NCBI GenBank assembly: GCA_009889515.1
Contig: WUQR01000139.1
Coordinates: 1,198,377 to 1,262,376 of the forward strand
DNA: 64,000 nucleotides
From: Nitrososphaerota archaeon
Lineage (GTDB): Archaea; Thermoproteota; Nitrososphaeria_A; Caldarchaeales; Calditenuaceae
Reading direction: 5' to 3'
Shown one piece after another: positions 33,594-42,306 of this stretch; the first letter of the stretch is position 1; each line of letters opens with the position of its first letter. The notes under the pieces were generated by a model. That model saw only the letters and a program-made list of their open reading frames with translations. It was not told the DNA's origin and did not search any database. The translations under genes were made by a program, and so were the position numbers.

Positions 33594-34192
33594 GACTTAC
33601 CACCCTCCACAATTATAGCATCCGGGACAAACATCCACGGGTGTTGAGGCCCACTATACTCGGTCGACCGTATATCGTAGGCCCCAGGCTCCTCGAAGAC
33701 CCAGACAATCCTGTTGACATACGGCTTTGGGACCACCTGCATCTGGAAGACCATCGAGCCATCCTTCCTGAAGATCCCGAATCCATAGACCAAGTCTTCA
33801 GATATCACAACAAACTCTACGGGGGTGTTCGCTGGGATTATTATTGGAGTCTCGGGGAGTTGAAAACTATAGTTTTTCACGTATATTGTTATGGTGGTGG
33901 CTGGCTTAGGTTCGTACAATGCGTTGCGAGCAGAGGGGAGAATTGGCGAGAGGAACAATATATTGCCAATCAACGCCACGGAGAATAGGAAGAGCATCCA
34001 GTTCCTCTCACCTTTCTCCATACCGGCCCTCCCCTCATGCCCACCGTCAGCCTCAACTTCGCGCCCTCCTCTCTGTGTCAGAATATAAAACGCTACGATA
34101 AACGCCACGATCACGGATATGATCCCAAAATAGATGACCTCTATAACAAATTGCGGATACATCGCCAGATGGCTAATCAGCGAAACGAGCAA
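33590..34192 (-). CDS. Cupredoxin-fold subunit II lacking the CuA ligands
   Basis: A 200-residue partner of the oxidase-like subunit. Two helices (about residues 16-39 and 64-83) precede a cupredoxin domain: TIYVKNYSFQLPETPIIIP, DLVYGFGI and the C-terminal AYDIRSTEYSGPQHPWM. In ba3 oxidase the CuA site uses His114, Cys149, Cys153, His157 and Met160. Here the equivalent positions by hand are Tyr136, Ser176, Ser180, His184 and Met187. Both cysteines and one histidine are lost, so CuA cannot be bound. This implies electrons come from a quinol or another carrier rather than through CuA. It starts at TTG, and the ATG at residue 11 is an alternative. Confidence 0.85.
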   Translation of the reverse strand: MLVSLISHLAMYPQFVIEVIYFGIISVIVAFIVAFYILTQRGGREVEADGGHEGRAGMEKGERNWMLFLFSVALIGNILFLSPILPSARNALYEPKPATTITIYVKNYSFQLPETPIIIPANTPVEFVVISEDLVYGFGIFRKDGSMVFQMQVVPKPYVNRIVWVFEEPGAYDIRSTEYSGPQHPWMFVPDAIIVEGGKS

Positions 34193-34354
34193 AGAATCTA
34201 TGCGCGAACTCTAGTTGTCAAATTGTTAGGAATTTCTACATAATGATTCATACAATTTTATGAGATTATATTAAGTGGGCTTCCCCATAAATTAGTTCCA
34301 GCGCATAAGGGCGCCATGTTCCCTGAGAATCCAGACCTAGCTAGGCTTACTTAT

Positions 34355-36481
34355 CTATGGGGGACTGTATCTCCATCCTCTTATGTCTACTGCGACGATT
34401 CTCTCACCGTATGCCATCAGGGGGTTAATTTCGAGCTGCGCGATAGATGGATTCTCAACCAGTATCTTGGAGAAGTTTATTATTGCTTCCCGTAATGCTT
34501 TTCTATCCACGGGCGGGTATCCTCTAAACCCATCCAGAAGCTTTGAGAGCCTCAGCCTGCTAAGCATGTAGTCAGCCTCGTCGTCTTGGACTGGTGAGAC
34601 GAATGTGATGAAGTCTCGAATCACTTCTGTTAGGACCCCGCCAATGCCAATGGTCACGGTTGGGCCGAAGGTTTCGTCGACCTTGGACCCCAGTATCAGT
34701 TCAACTCCTCGGACAGTCTCTTGGACAACCACGCCCTTATCACTCAGACCAAGCTTCTCAGCTATCCCCGCCAGCTTGTTAAACGCTCTCAATACCTGCG
34801 CCCTATCGGCTATTCCCAGCTGTACGCCACCCACATCGGTCTTGTGGGGTATCCTCTCCGAGGCTATCTTCATGACGACTGGATATCCTATCCTTTCTGC
34901 AGCCTCTACAGCATCATCCTCCGTGAATACAACCTCCTCTCTAGCGACTTGAATTCCGTGTTTACGGATGAGTTCGATTAAGTGGGCTCTGGGGATTGGC
35001 TCCAAGGCCTCGCCTGATCTCGCCTCGTAGACTGGGAAACTCTTCCTCGAGGGTGTGAAGATATCAGAGATAAGTGTTAGTACTCTGATTGCGTCCTCCA
35101 TGTCCTTGTATGCTGGTATTCCATTTTTAATCATTAGAGCCCTCATGGTGGCAGACCATTCAGTATCTCCCGTGTCGCATCCCACAACAGTCGCACCAGA
35201 GCTCCTCGCAATCTCTGCCAGCTTAGGTACGACCCTCTCATCCATCATGGGGGGTACATGAAAAGGCATAAGGAGGTGCATGTCGAACACCCCACTCTCT
35301 GAAATCACTCTGTAGGCCTCTTCAAAGGCTGCTGAATCGGCGCTACCACTGAGGTCGACGGGGTTAGTGGTGACCGCCACTGGGGGAATCCTACCCTCTC
35401 TCTTTAGTCGCTCCATTTTCTCGATAGCGGCCTCTGGTAGTTGTATGACTTCTAGTCCGTTTGCTTGGGCGAGGTCGGATGCTATGACTGAGAAGCCGCC
35501 CGCGTTGGTCAATATTGCGAGACGACGCCCTCTTGGGGGTTTCTGGAGGCTCAGGGCTAGGGAGACCTCGGCCAACTCCTTGACGTTATCGACAACTACC
35601 GCGCCGGCCTGTTTGAAGGCCCCTACGTAGGTTTCCCATTCACCCGCCATACTTGCCGTATGTGTGTAGGCTGTTCTCTTCCCAGCCAAAGTCCTGCCCG
35701 CCTTCAGAACTACTATCTGTTTCCCGTTACGTCGTAGCTCTAGAAAACTGTTAAGAAACTCTCTACCATGTCTAACACCCTCAACATACACAACCACGAC
35801 AGACGTCAACGCGTCATTGGCAAAGTAGGAGAGAAGCTCAGACATGCTGACATCTATTTGATTGCCAACACAGGCTACAGCTCGTACACCAACACCTCTC
35901 TCTCCAAGAGTGTCGAGAACATAGTGGGCAAGCGCGCCGCTCTGGGATACGATGCTTACATTACCCTTGCCAGGGAAAATAAAGCTCTGGGCAGTCCTCC
36001 CATCTGAGAAGGCCTTAACCTCCCTCGTGAAGAAAGTGTTTACACCTGTGTATGAGTCCATTACGCCGACAGTGTTCGGTCCGAGAACCCGCAACCCCGA
36101 TTGTTTAATCGCCCTTCTCAAGCTCTCTGTGAGCTGGTCATTTCCCACTTCTGAGAAACCCCCACTCACCACTATTGCTGCCTTCGCACCATTTCGCCCG
36201 GCCTCCAGAATCGCCTGAGGGACCTGAGACGCCGGAAGAGCTATAACCACTAGATCAATCTCCTCATTTATCTCGGATAGGCTGGAAAACACGCGGTGCC
36301 CATAGAGCTCCTTCAACTCTGGGTTAACTGGATAGACATCAGCCCTCAGAACGCCCTGCCTTCTATTGTTCAGTAGCCGATCATATATCACCCGGCCGAT
36401 TTTGTCCGGATGGTGTGAAACACCCACAACGGCTATAGACCTCGGGTTGAAAAACGCGTCTAATTCAGTAGCCAGCCCCAA
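34355..36481 (-). CDS. ADP-forming acyl-CoA synthetase, fused alpha and beta domains
   Basis: A 708-residue protein with both parts of the ADP-forming acetyl-CoA synthetase fold. N-terminal part: CoA-binding domain (FFNPRSIAVVGVSHHPDKIGR), SQSGALAHYVLDT with a ligase-CoA motif, and the phosphohistidine region AYTHTASMAGEW. C-terminal part: ATP-grasp (GIQVAREEVVFTEDDAVEAAERIGYPVVMKIAS, HKTDVGGVQLGI, QETVRGVELILGSK). The enzyme makes ATP from acyl-CoA or activates an acid. In Thaumarchaeota related proteins act as hydroxypropionyl- or hydroxybutyrate-CoA synthetases. The divergent 2-oxoacid oxidoreductase cluster suggests a role after ferredoxin-linked oxidation. Confidence 0.87.
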   Translation of the reverse strand: MGLATELDAFFNPRSIAVVGVSHHPDKIGRVIYDRLLNNRRQGVLRADVYPVNPELKELYGHRVFSSLSEINEEIDLVVIALPASQVPQAILEAGRNGAKAAIVVSGGFSEVGNDQLTESLRRAIKQSGLRVLGPNTVGVMDSYTGVNTFFTREVKAFSDGRTAQSFIFPGKGNVSIVSQSGALAHYVLDTLGERGVGVRAVACVGNQIDVSMSELLSYFANDALTSVVVVYVEGVRHGREFLNSFLELRRNGKQIVVLKAGRTLAGKRTAYTHTASMAGEWETYVGAFKQAGAVVVDNVKELAEVSLALSLQKPPRGRRLAILTNAGGFSVIASDLAQANGLEVIQLPEAAIEKMERLKREGRIPPVAVTTNPVDLSGSADSAAFEEAYRVISESGVFDMHLLMPFHVPPMMDERVVPKLAEIARSSGATVVGCDTGDTEWSATMRALMIKNGIPAYKDMEDAIRVLTLISDIFTPSRKSFPVYEARSGEALEPIPRAHLIELIRKHGIQVAREEVVFTEDDAVEAAERIGYPVVMKIASERIPHKTDVGGVQLGIADRAQVLRAFNKLAGIAEKLGLSDKGVVVQETVRGVELILGSKVDETFGPTVTIGIGGVLTEVIRDFITFVSPVQDDEADYMLSRLRLSKLLDGFRGYPPVDRKALREAIINFSKILVENPSIAQLEINPLMAYGERIVAVDIRGWRYSPP

Positions 36482-36645
36482 CCGTACTCACTCTTTCGAA
36501 AATTATCATAACTCATTTTTAAAGGGGTTGGATGTGTAAAGCAAGTTCTTAAATAAATCCTTTCATTTTATATCTTAATATCGAGGTTGAGGCGTACATA
36601 TATAAAACCCATCACCCATCTTCTTGGTGTGGGGTATGGAGCCCC

Positions 36646-37548
36646 ATGCTTAAAATCAGATTTCATGGCCGAGGCGGCCAAGGGGTTAAAACCAGCAGCC
36701 GCATCCTCGGTCGCGCAGCCTTTCTTGATGGCTTCATAGCCCAGGACTCCCCCATATACGGGGCGGAGAGGCGGGGAGCGCCCGTCGTATCCTTTACACG
36801 GATCTCCAAGACCCCAATTACTGAGAGGGGGTTCATCTTTGACCCTGACATCGTAATTGTAATGGATGAAACTCTTCTCAACGACTGGTTGGCACGGCCA
36901 CTGGAGGGGGTTAAGAAGGGTGGGGCCGTATTCGTAAACGCGGTGTCTGGGTTCCCACCACCTGCGGGACATGACGACAAGGTCTTCATAACTTATGATT
37001 TGACTGGCATGGCGCTAGAGATCATCGGCAAACCCATAATCAGTTCACCTGCCGCAGCGGCGGCGGCCAAAATAACTGGCCTAATCTCAAAATCATCCAT
37101 CCTAGAGGCAACAGCAGAAGAACTGGCCGAGTTGGACTTAAAGGATGAGCTGTTGGAGAAGAACATACAGCTGGCCGCCGAGGTTTACGACGTAATCCCC
37201 ACTCCGGCGATAAATACGCAGGAAAGCGAGCCCATCACCCGCGAAGTATCACCACTAGAATACGAACCAGTCACCCATGAGGAGGTCATCCACCTCGACA
37301 TATCTAATCTCGGAAACTCTGCACTGAGGCGGACAGGTAACTGGCGCATATTCAAGCCCATAGTAGACCCGCAGAAGTGTACAGGCTGCTTGGTCTGCAT
37401 CATCTACTGCCCCGACTCGTGCATAACTCTGGACGAGAACAATAAGGCGGTTATCGACTATGACAACTGTAAGGGCTGCATGATATGTTTGAGAGAGTGC
37501 CCCCTCCGCGCCATTTCTTCTGTTAGGGAGGTTAGGGTCTATGCGTGA
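36646..37548 (+). CDS. 2-oxoacid:ferredoxin oxidoreductase, fused gamma-delta subunit
   Basis: The 300-residue protein joins a gamma subunit (residues 1-185: FHGRGGQGVKTSSRILGRA, YGAERRGAPVVSFTRIS) to a delta ferredoxin subunit (residues 230-300) with two [4Fe-4S] motifs, CTGCLVCIIYC and CKGCMICLREC. The family oxidises pyruvate or other 2-oxoacids with CoA and reduces ferredoxin. A spacer of about 45 residues joins the parts. Fusion of gamma with delta is less common than separate genes. Its last 8 bases overlap the alpha gene. Confidence 0.88.
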   Translation: MLKIRFHGRGGQGVKTSSRILGRAAFLDGFIAQDSPIYGAERRGAPVVSFTRISKTPITERGFIFDPDIVIVMDETLLNDWLARPLEGVKKGGAVFVNAVSGFPPPAGHDDKVFITYDLTGMALEIIGKPIISSPAAAAAAKITGLISKSSILEATAEELAELDLKDELLEKNIQLAAEVYDVIPTPAINTQESEPITREVSPLEYEPVTHEEVIHLDISNLGNSALRRTGNWRIFKPIVDPQKCTGCLVCIIYCPDSCITLDENNKAVIDYDNCKGCMICLRECPLRAISSVREVRVYA

Positions 37549-38818
37549 TGTCAAGGCGATAACTAGTAACTTGGCGGCAGTCGAGATGATGAAGGTTGAG
37601 ATGCTGACAGGTAACGTGGCGGCCGCTTGGGCTGCCCGTCTAGCCGACGTTGACTATATACCCGCATATCCTATAACTCCGCAGACCGAGATAATTGAGA
37701 CCCTCGCTAAATGGATAGGTGAGGGTGTTATGAAGGCTAAGCTGGTGCAGCTGGAGTCAGAGCACTCTATGCTCACAGCTGCAGGCACCGCCTCTTTGAC
37801 AGGTGCTAGGGTCTTTACAGCCACATCGAGTCAAGGACTCTTATACGGTTTCGAGATGCTCTATAATATCGCTGGGTGGAGGGCCCCGCTCGTCCTAGTT
37901 AATGTCTCACGCGGCGTCGCGGCTCCAGTGACCCTTGAGCCCGATCACAACGACGTATTAGCAGCGAGGGATAGCGGCTTCTTACAGTTCCACGCAGAGA
38001 CCTGCCAAGATGTGCTAGACCTGATCCTGCTCGCCTACCGCGTCTCAGAGGACAGGCGGGTGAGGCTTCCCTCAATTGTGAATATGGACGGCTTCTACCT
38101 CTCCTTCACCAGAGAGCCAGTCCACCTCCCCAGCCAAGAGATGGTGGAGGAGTTTCTCCCACCCTACATTCCCACCCTCCCATTCAGAGCCAGTAGACCA
38201 GTCGTCAAAGGCGCATCAGTGTTGGGCGGGCACATCTACACTTACTTTAAACACAACATTCACGAGTCTATGAGAAGGGCTATTGAAGTCTTCGAAGAGG
38301 CGTCGAGACATTATGGAGAGTTGACGGGTAGGGTCTACAGGCCTGTAGAGGGATTCTACCTGGAGGATGCTGAATACGTCCTCGTAATGAGTAACTCCTT
38401 CACGACAATGGGTAAGAGGGCGGTGCTGAGACTTAGAGATAGGGGCGTCCCCGCCGGCTTGGTAAAGATAGTTATGTACAGGCCTTTCCCGTCAGATCAA
38501 CTGGCAGAACTCCTCAAGAACAGGAAGGCGGTAGCCGTTCTAGACCAAAACATCTCACCCGGCATGGGAGGGATAATATACCAAGAGGTGGCCGGCGCAC
38601 TATATCACCAGAGAAACAGGCCAGAGGTATTGATGTCAGTTATTGGAGGACTCGGTGGAAAATACATTTCACTAGAAGAGTTTGAGTATATTTTCGACGT
38701 ACTGCAGCATCCAGAAGGTAGGAAGCCAAACACGCCATTGTTCCTATTTAGGAAGGATGAGTTAGAGAGTGTCAAGAGAGCCTTGGGCCTCGCGGGTTTA
38801 GGTGGTGAGATGGGGTGA
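37541..38818 (+). CDS. 2-oxoacid:ferredoxin oxidoreductase alpha subunit
   Basis: The 425-residue protein is the pyrimidine and domain III-type alpha subunit: YIPAYPITPQTEIIETLAKWIGEG, VQLESEHSMLTAAGTASLTGARVFTATSSQGLLYGFEMLYNIAGWRAPLVLVNVSRG, and the C-terminal KIVMYRPFPSDQLAELLKNRKAVAVLDQNISPG. It works with the beta subunit that binds thiamine diphosphate. The overlap with the gamma-delta gene (ATG 37541) and with the GTG of beta at 38815 shows one operon. Substrate specificity is not clear; pyruvate and 2-ketoisovalerate enzymes are alternatives. Confidence 0.87.
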   Translation: MRDVKAITSNLAAVEMMKVEMLTGNVAAAWAARLADVDYIPAYPITPQTEIIETLAKWIGEGVMKAKLVQLESEHSMLTAAGTASLTGARVFTATSSQGLLYGFEMLYNIAGWRAPLVLVNVSRGVAAPVTLEPDHNDVLAARDSGFLQFHAETCQDVLDLILLAYRVSEDRRVRLPSIVNMDGFYLSFTREPVHLPSQEMVEEFLPPYIPTLPFRASRPVVKGASVLGGHIYTYFKHNIHESMRRAIEVFEEASRHYGELTGRVYRPVEGFYLEDAEYVLVMSNSFTTMGKRAVLRLRDRGVPAGLVKIVMYRPFPSDQLAELLKNRKAVAVLDQNISPGMGGIIYQEVAGALYHQRNRPEVLMSVIGGLGGKYISLEEFEYIFDVLQHPEGRKPNTPLFLFRKDELESVKRALGLAGLGGEMG

Positions 38819-39777
38819 GCGAGACAAGGTATAAGACACTTAGGGACGTCCCGCTCCAGGAGTATCTAGCGCCAGGCAATCCATTATGTGCCGGCTGCGG
38901 AGCCACACCCGTCTTGAGAATGTTCCTGAAAGCTCTTGAGGGGAGAGCAGTTTTCGTTAATGCCGCCGGATGCTTCACACTCTTACACGTCTATCCCTAC
39001 ACCCCCTTCAAGTCGAGCTGGATGTACACCGCCTTCGCCTCCGCACCAGCAGGAGCCCAAGGAATCAGGGATGCTTTGGACATCCTCATCGAGAAGGGTA
39101 AAGTCCCGCCAGAAGAAGATGTCAAGGTGGTTTGCTTCACAGGCGACGGAGCCGCATACGACATAGGCCTACAGAGCACCTCTGGGGCAATCGAGAGGGG
39201 GCTAGACTTCTACTACCTAGTCTATGATAATGAGGCCTATAGTAACACAGGGTTTCAGAAAAGCGGAGCCACACCATACGCCGCGGCCACCGCGACAACC
39301 CTGCCAACAAAGCTCCAAAAAGAGGGGCACACGGGTTCGAAGAAGGATCTCTTCGAGATATGGAGGAGCCACAAACCACCCTACGTGGCAACCATAGCAC
39401 CCTCCCACATCGTTGACATGCTTAGGAAGATTGAGAAGGCATCGAAATATAGGGGGCCCAAGCTGTTTATCTCATTCACCCCGTGCCCGACCGGATGGTA
39501 CCACGACACCTCAGAGAGCATAAGAATCTCAAAACTCGCCGTCGAGTGCGGAGTCTGGCCACTAAAAGAAGCAATATTCGGCGAAGTGAAACACACCTAT
39601 GTCCCAAGAGTCTTAAAACCAGTGGAGGAATACCTCAAAACACAAGGAAGATACAAACACCTCTTCCACCCACAGAGGCAAGAGCACATAATCAAAACCA
39701 TACAGGAAAACATATACCAATACTGGCGAAGAGTAGCAGAGACTGAGAAACTTGACATAATCATCCCTCCTGCCTAA
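38815..39777 (+). CDS. 2-oxoacid:ferredoxin oxidoreductase beta subunit
   Basis: The 320-residue thiamine diphosphate-binding subunit has GNPLCAGCGATPVLRMFLKAL near the start, CFTGDGAAYDIGLQSTSGAIERG (thiamine diphosphate and Mg2+ motif GDG...), and YDNEAYSNTGFQKSGATPY. The C-terminal part contains CPTGWYHDTS. Cysteines CAGC, C in AAGCF and CPTG are likely ligands of the [4Fe-4S] cluster. It starts with GTG overlapping the alpha stop. The layout gamma-delta, alpha, beta matches pyruvate-type enzymes. Confidence 0.88.
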   Translation: MSETRYKTLRDVPLQEYLAPGNPLCAGCGATPVLRMFLKALEGRAVFVNAAGCFTLLHVYPYTPFKSSWMYTAFASAPAGAQGIRDALDILIEKGKVPPEEDVKVVCFTGDGAAYDIGLQSTSGAIERGLDFYYLVYDNEAYSNTGFQKSGATPYAAATATTLPTKLQKEGHTGSKKDLFEIWRSHKPPYVATIAPSHIVDMLRKIEKASKYRGPKLFISFTPCPTGWYHDTSESIRISKLAVECGVWPLKEAIFGEVKHTYVPRVLKPVEEYLKTQGRYKHLFHPQRQEHIIKTIQENIYQYWRRVAETEKLDIIIPPA

Positions 39778-39900
39778 CTAATAAAAGCAAGTCGTAGAAA
39801 GTCACACATCCTTCTCTTAACAGCGATATTTTTAATTACCCCACGACAATCCATACACACGCATGCATAGCGTCTTTCAAGAATATATAAGGCAGCAACT

Positions 39901-39911
39901 TTTATTTAATA
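39901..39911 (+). promoter_or_regulatory. TATA box of the V4R-like gene
   Basis: TTTATTTAATA lies 22-32 bases before the TTG at 39933 and fits the leaderless spacing. Confidence 0.5.
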
Positions 39912-39932
39912 CACTGCATCATTATATGTGGG

Positions 39933-40397
39933 TTGACCTCGCTAAGTGTTGAGGAGAAGGGTTTTTGGCGCGATATTGTCAGCACTATTGCGTTCTTCTC
40001 CCCCGCTATCAATCCTTTGCAAAGAGAGTTCGCGATTAGTTCGAAGGACTTGTTGAGGAGGCTGGGTGAGGAGATGGGCCGTCAAGCTTCTGAGTCCATA
40101 CAGCTGGCTGATCCGGTGGAAGTGTTTAATTATCTCTCAGAGATGTGGCGGAGGCTTGTGTTAGGGAGGCTCGAAATTGTGAGTCGGGACCCATTAACGA
40201 TCAAGATATCTGACTGCAGTATCTGTGGCCAGTTGCCGGGGCTTGGGAGGGTGTTTGAGTGTAGTTTCCATGAGGGCTTCTTTAAGGGCTTGCTAAGCCA
40301 TAGGCTGAAGAGAGATGTGAGGGTGTGGCAGGAAGTGGGTATTGCGGGTGAATCGGGTACGTGGACGCGTATACTGAAGACCGACGCGAGCCTTTGA
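39933..40397 (+). CDS. Possible V4R-type small-molecule binding protein
   Basis: A 154-residue protein beginning at TTG. The N-terminal half has helices (SKDLLRRLGEEMGRQASES) and the C-terminal half reads ISDCSICGQLPGLGRVFECSFHEGFFKGLLSHRL then DVRVWQEVGIAGESGTWTRIL. This resembles the V4R (4-vinyl reductase) domain, with Cys in a CxxC and a GFFKGLL helix before a strand ending in a Gly-rich turn. V4R domains bind small hydrophobic or tetrapyrrole ligands. The assignment is tentative and rests on motif order only. No operon partner is visible. Confidence 0.5.
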   Translation: MTSLSVEEKGFWRDIVSTIAFFSPAINPLQREFAISSKDLLRRLGEEMGRQASESIQLADPVEVFNYLSEMWRRLVLGRLEIVSRDPLTIKISDCSICGQLPGLGRVFECSFHEGFFKGLLSHRLKRDVRVWQEVGIAGESGTWTRILKTDASL

Positions 40398-40457
40398 AAT
40401 AGGTAGATACCTCCTGATAACTAGTGGGAGAAAAAGTGGCGTCGACTTGATTCGGTG

Positions 40458-41969
40458 TTAGACGCCTCTATGGAACATCTCTATGACTACGTAGTTTGCC
40501 AAGAGTTCAGCTATCTCAGGTGGGACTGAGGCGAGGAGCTGGAATATTGAGCCCATCTCCTTAGGGAAGCCCTTCTCAAGCCCTAATGTTTTGATGATTT
40601 CCTCGCCGTGAGCTTCGAGGAATTTCTCAGCCTCGGTGTATAGTTTTGCAAGTGATGCTAGGTCCATCTCCGCTGGCGCAAGCAATCCAAAGACGCTGCT
40701 GAAGATGCTTAGAAGTGCATCAGCCTCTGTTGGCGGCATCTTCTTTACAGTCTCTGTGCATTCCTTTAGGTCTGAAATCATGGACTCTGCTGTCTTGTCG
40801 TGGATTGGTGTTATTGTTAGGTGGATGCTTGGCGGGATCTTCATACTCTCAATTCCTTTTTGAGGTAGTAGGGCCCAGCCTCTTTTCGCCATCTCGTCCG
40901 AGAGTCTGAAGATGTTGAGCTCGGGTGATGTGAACGCGGCGATGACAGTGGGCTCGCCCATCACACTATAGCCCGCTTCCTTAAACCCGTTCACAATCTT
41001 CCTCCTAGCAGAGATTATCTTTCGCGCAAGCTCCATATAGCCCTCCTGCCCGAAGAACTGCAGCGTAGCCCATGCAGTGGCTAGCAGGGCCTCGGATCGT
41101 GAGGACAGGACTGCAGGATTGACGATCGGGTATCCAGGCCAGCGGAGATTCGCGAACTGAGAGAATATTTTGGAGAACTTATTTCTGAAGAGTACTACGG
41201 AGGCTCCTATCGGTGTGTAGGCGTATTTGTGAGGGTCTAGGGAGATGGAAGAGACACCCTCGATCCTAAAGTCAAATTCAGGCACCCTGTCGCCCAGCTC
41301 CCTCATGAATGGTAAAACAAACCCGCCTACACAGGCGTCCACGTGGAGCCATACCCCCTTATCCACCGCAATCTCTGCCAAGTCTTTTATCGGGTCTATT
41401 GTGCCGAAGGGCCAGTTGGGGGCAGAGCCTACAATCATAGCGGTGTTGTCTGTCAAAGCCTCGTTTACGGCGTTAGGATCGGCCGTGAAGGTGTCCTCAT
41501 CTATTTTTACACGCTTCACCCTCATTCCCATGTATTCGGCGGCCTTGTCGTAGCAGGGATGCCCTGTCACAGGCATAACGATCTCAGGCATCGTTAAGAA
41601 CCCCTTCTTCAGAATGAAGCTGTCGCGAGCCGACTTGACCGCGAGGAAGACACTCTCCGTCCCGCCGAAAGTGAAGGTCCCTGTTACCTGATCATCCCCA
41701 TGCATCAGAGAGGCCGCATAGTCGACGATGTCCTTCTCCATCCTTATCGAGCTTGGGAACTCCGTGAAGTCGAGCATGTTTTTGAATGCAAATCTCTTAA
41801 ACACCTCAAAGACAACCTCTCTCATCTCCTCAACACCGGGTTCAAAGGCGATTGTGAAGAGCCTCCCACCGTAAGGGTCAAGGTCATCCTTTTCATACTC
41901 CCTCAACTTCTCCAAGATTTCATCCCTGCTCAACCCCTTCTTTCCCAAGACAGACCTCATAACGGTCAT
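40458..41969 (-). CDS. PLP-dependent decarboxylase / sphingosine-1-phosphate lyase-like
   Basis: A 503-residue protein of the group II decarboxylase superfamily: GTFTFGGTESVFLAVKSARD, TGHPCYDKAAEYMGMRVKRVKID, VGSAPNWPFGTIDPIKDLAE, LHVDACVGGFVLPFM with the PLP Asp, and SISLDPHKYAYTPIGASVVLFRN with the PLP lysine. DPHKYAY and ASVVLFR are closer to sphingosine-1-phosphate lyases than to glutamate decarboxylases. In archaea, which lack sphingolipids, the substrate is unknown. It is divergent from the Tat flavoprotein gene. Confidence 0.8.
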   Translation of the reverse strand: MTVMRSVLGKKGLSRDEILEKLREYEKDDLDPYGGRLFTIAFEPGVEEMREVVFEVFKRFAFKNMLDFTEFPSSIRMEKDIVDYAASLMHGDDQVTGTFTFGGTESVFLAVKSARDSFILKKGFLTMPEIVMPVTGHPCYDKAAEYMGMRVKRVKIDEDTFTADPNAVNEALTDNTAMIVGSAPNWPFGTIDPIKDLAEIAVDKGVWLHVDACVGGFVLPFMRELGDRVPEFDFRIEGVSSISLDPHKYAYTPIGASVVLFRNKFSKIFSQFANLRWPGYPIVNPAVLSSRSEALLATAWATLQFFGQEGYMELARKIISARRKIVNGFKEAGYSVMGEPTVIAAFTSPELNIFRLSDEMAKRGWALLPQKGIESMKIPPSIHLTITPIHDKTAESMISDLKECTETVKKMPPTEADALLSIFSSVFGLLAPAEMDLASLAKLYTEAEKFLEAHGEEIIKTLGLEKGFPKEMGSIFQLLASVPPEIAELLANYVVIEMFHRGV

Positions 41970-42306
41970 GAATAACGGTTGCAGATGTGTAGATAAGGCT
42001 TTATGAAGGGATGAACCCCCCGGTGCTACAGACGAGCCACCACCAATGGGAGCCTAAGAACTTGCGTAAGGGAGACGATAAACCAACTAGAGGTAAGGAG
42101 GGGATACGCCAAAGTCGACGGAAAGTTTGGTGCCGCTAGTCACCGCCTTTCTAATCGCAAACACGTTATAATATGTTGTTTTAGTGCTTGTTATAACTTG
42201 TCGGGCGAGCTAATGTATTTCTAACAAAATATGTGTGAATATATTTACATTAAATTTTTTATTAGCGTTATATGTTTTGAGACACCGGTTAAAATCTTAG
42301 GCCTGA
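41970..42306. other. Divergent intergenic region between PLP decarboxylase and Tat flavoprotein genes
   Basis: The 337-base gap shows no credible ORF or tRNA. The first 170 bases are GC-rich and contain no tRNA-like cloverleaf that I could fold. From 42160 on it is AT-rich, with GTTATAAT at 42165-42172 and the palindrome GTTATAAC at 42190-42197, and a TATA-like TTATATG at 42268-42274 that fits the flavoprotein gene. It probably holds control elements for both genes. A small RNA in the first half cannot be excluded. Confidence 0.4.
42268..42274 (+). promoter_or_regulatory. TATA box of the Tat flavoprotein operon
   Basis: TTATATG sits 33-39 bases before the GTG at 42307 and about 51-57 before the ATG at 42325. 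It predicts a short leader before the GTG start. Confidence 0.4.

Noticed and set aside
42001..42160. Possible C/D box small RNA or transposon end in the first half of the divergent gap
   Set aside because: A GATGA-like element occurs but without a matching D box at the required spacing, and no terminal repeats or transposase were found.
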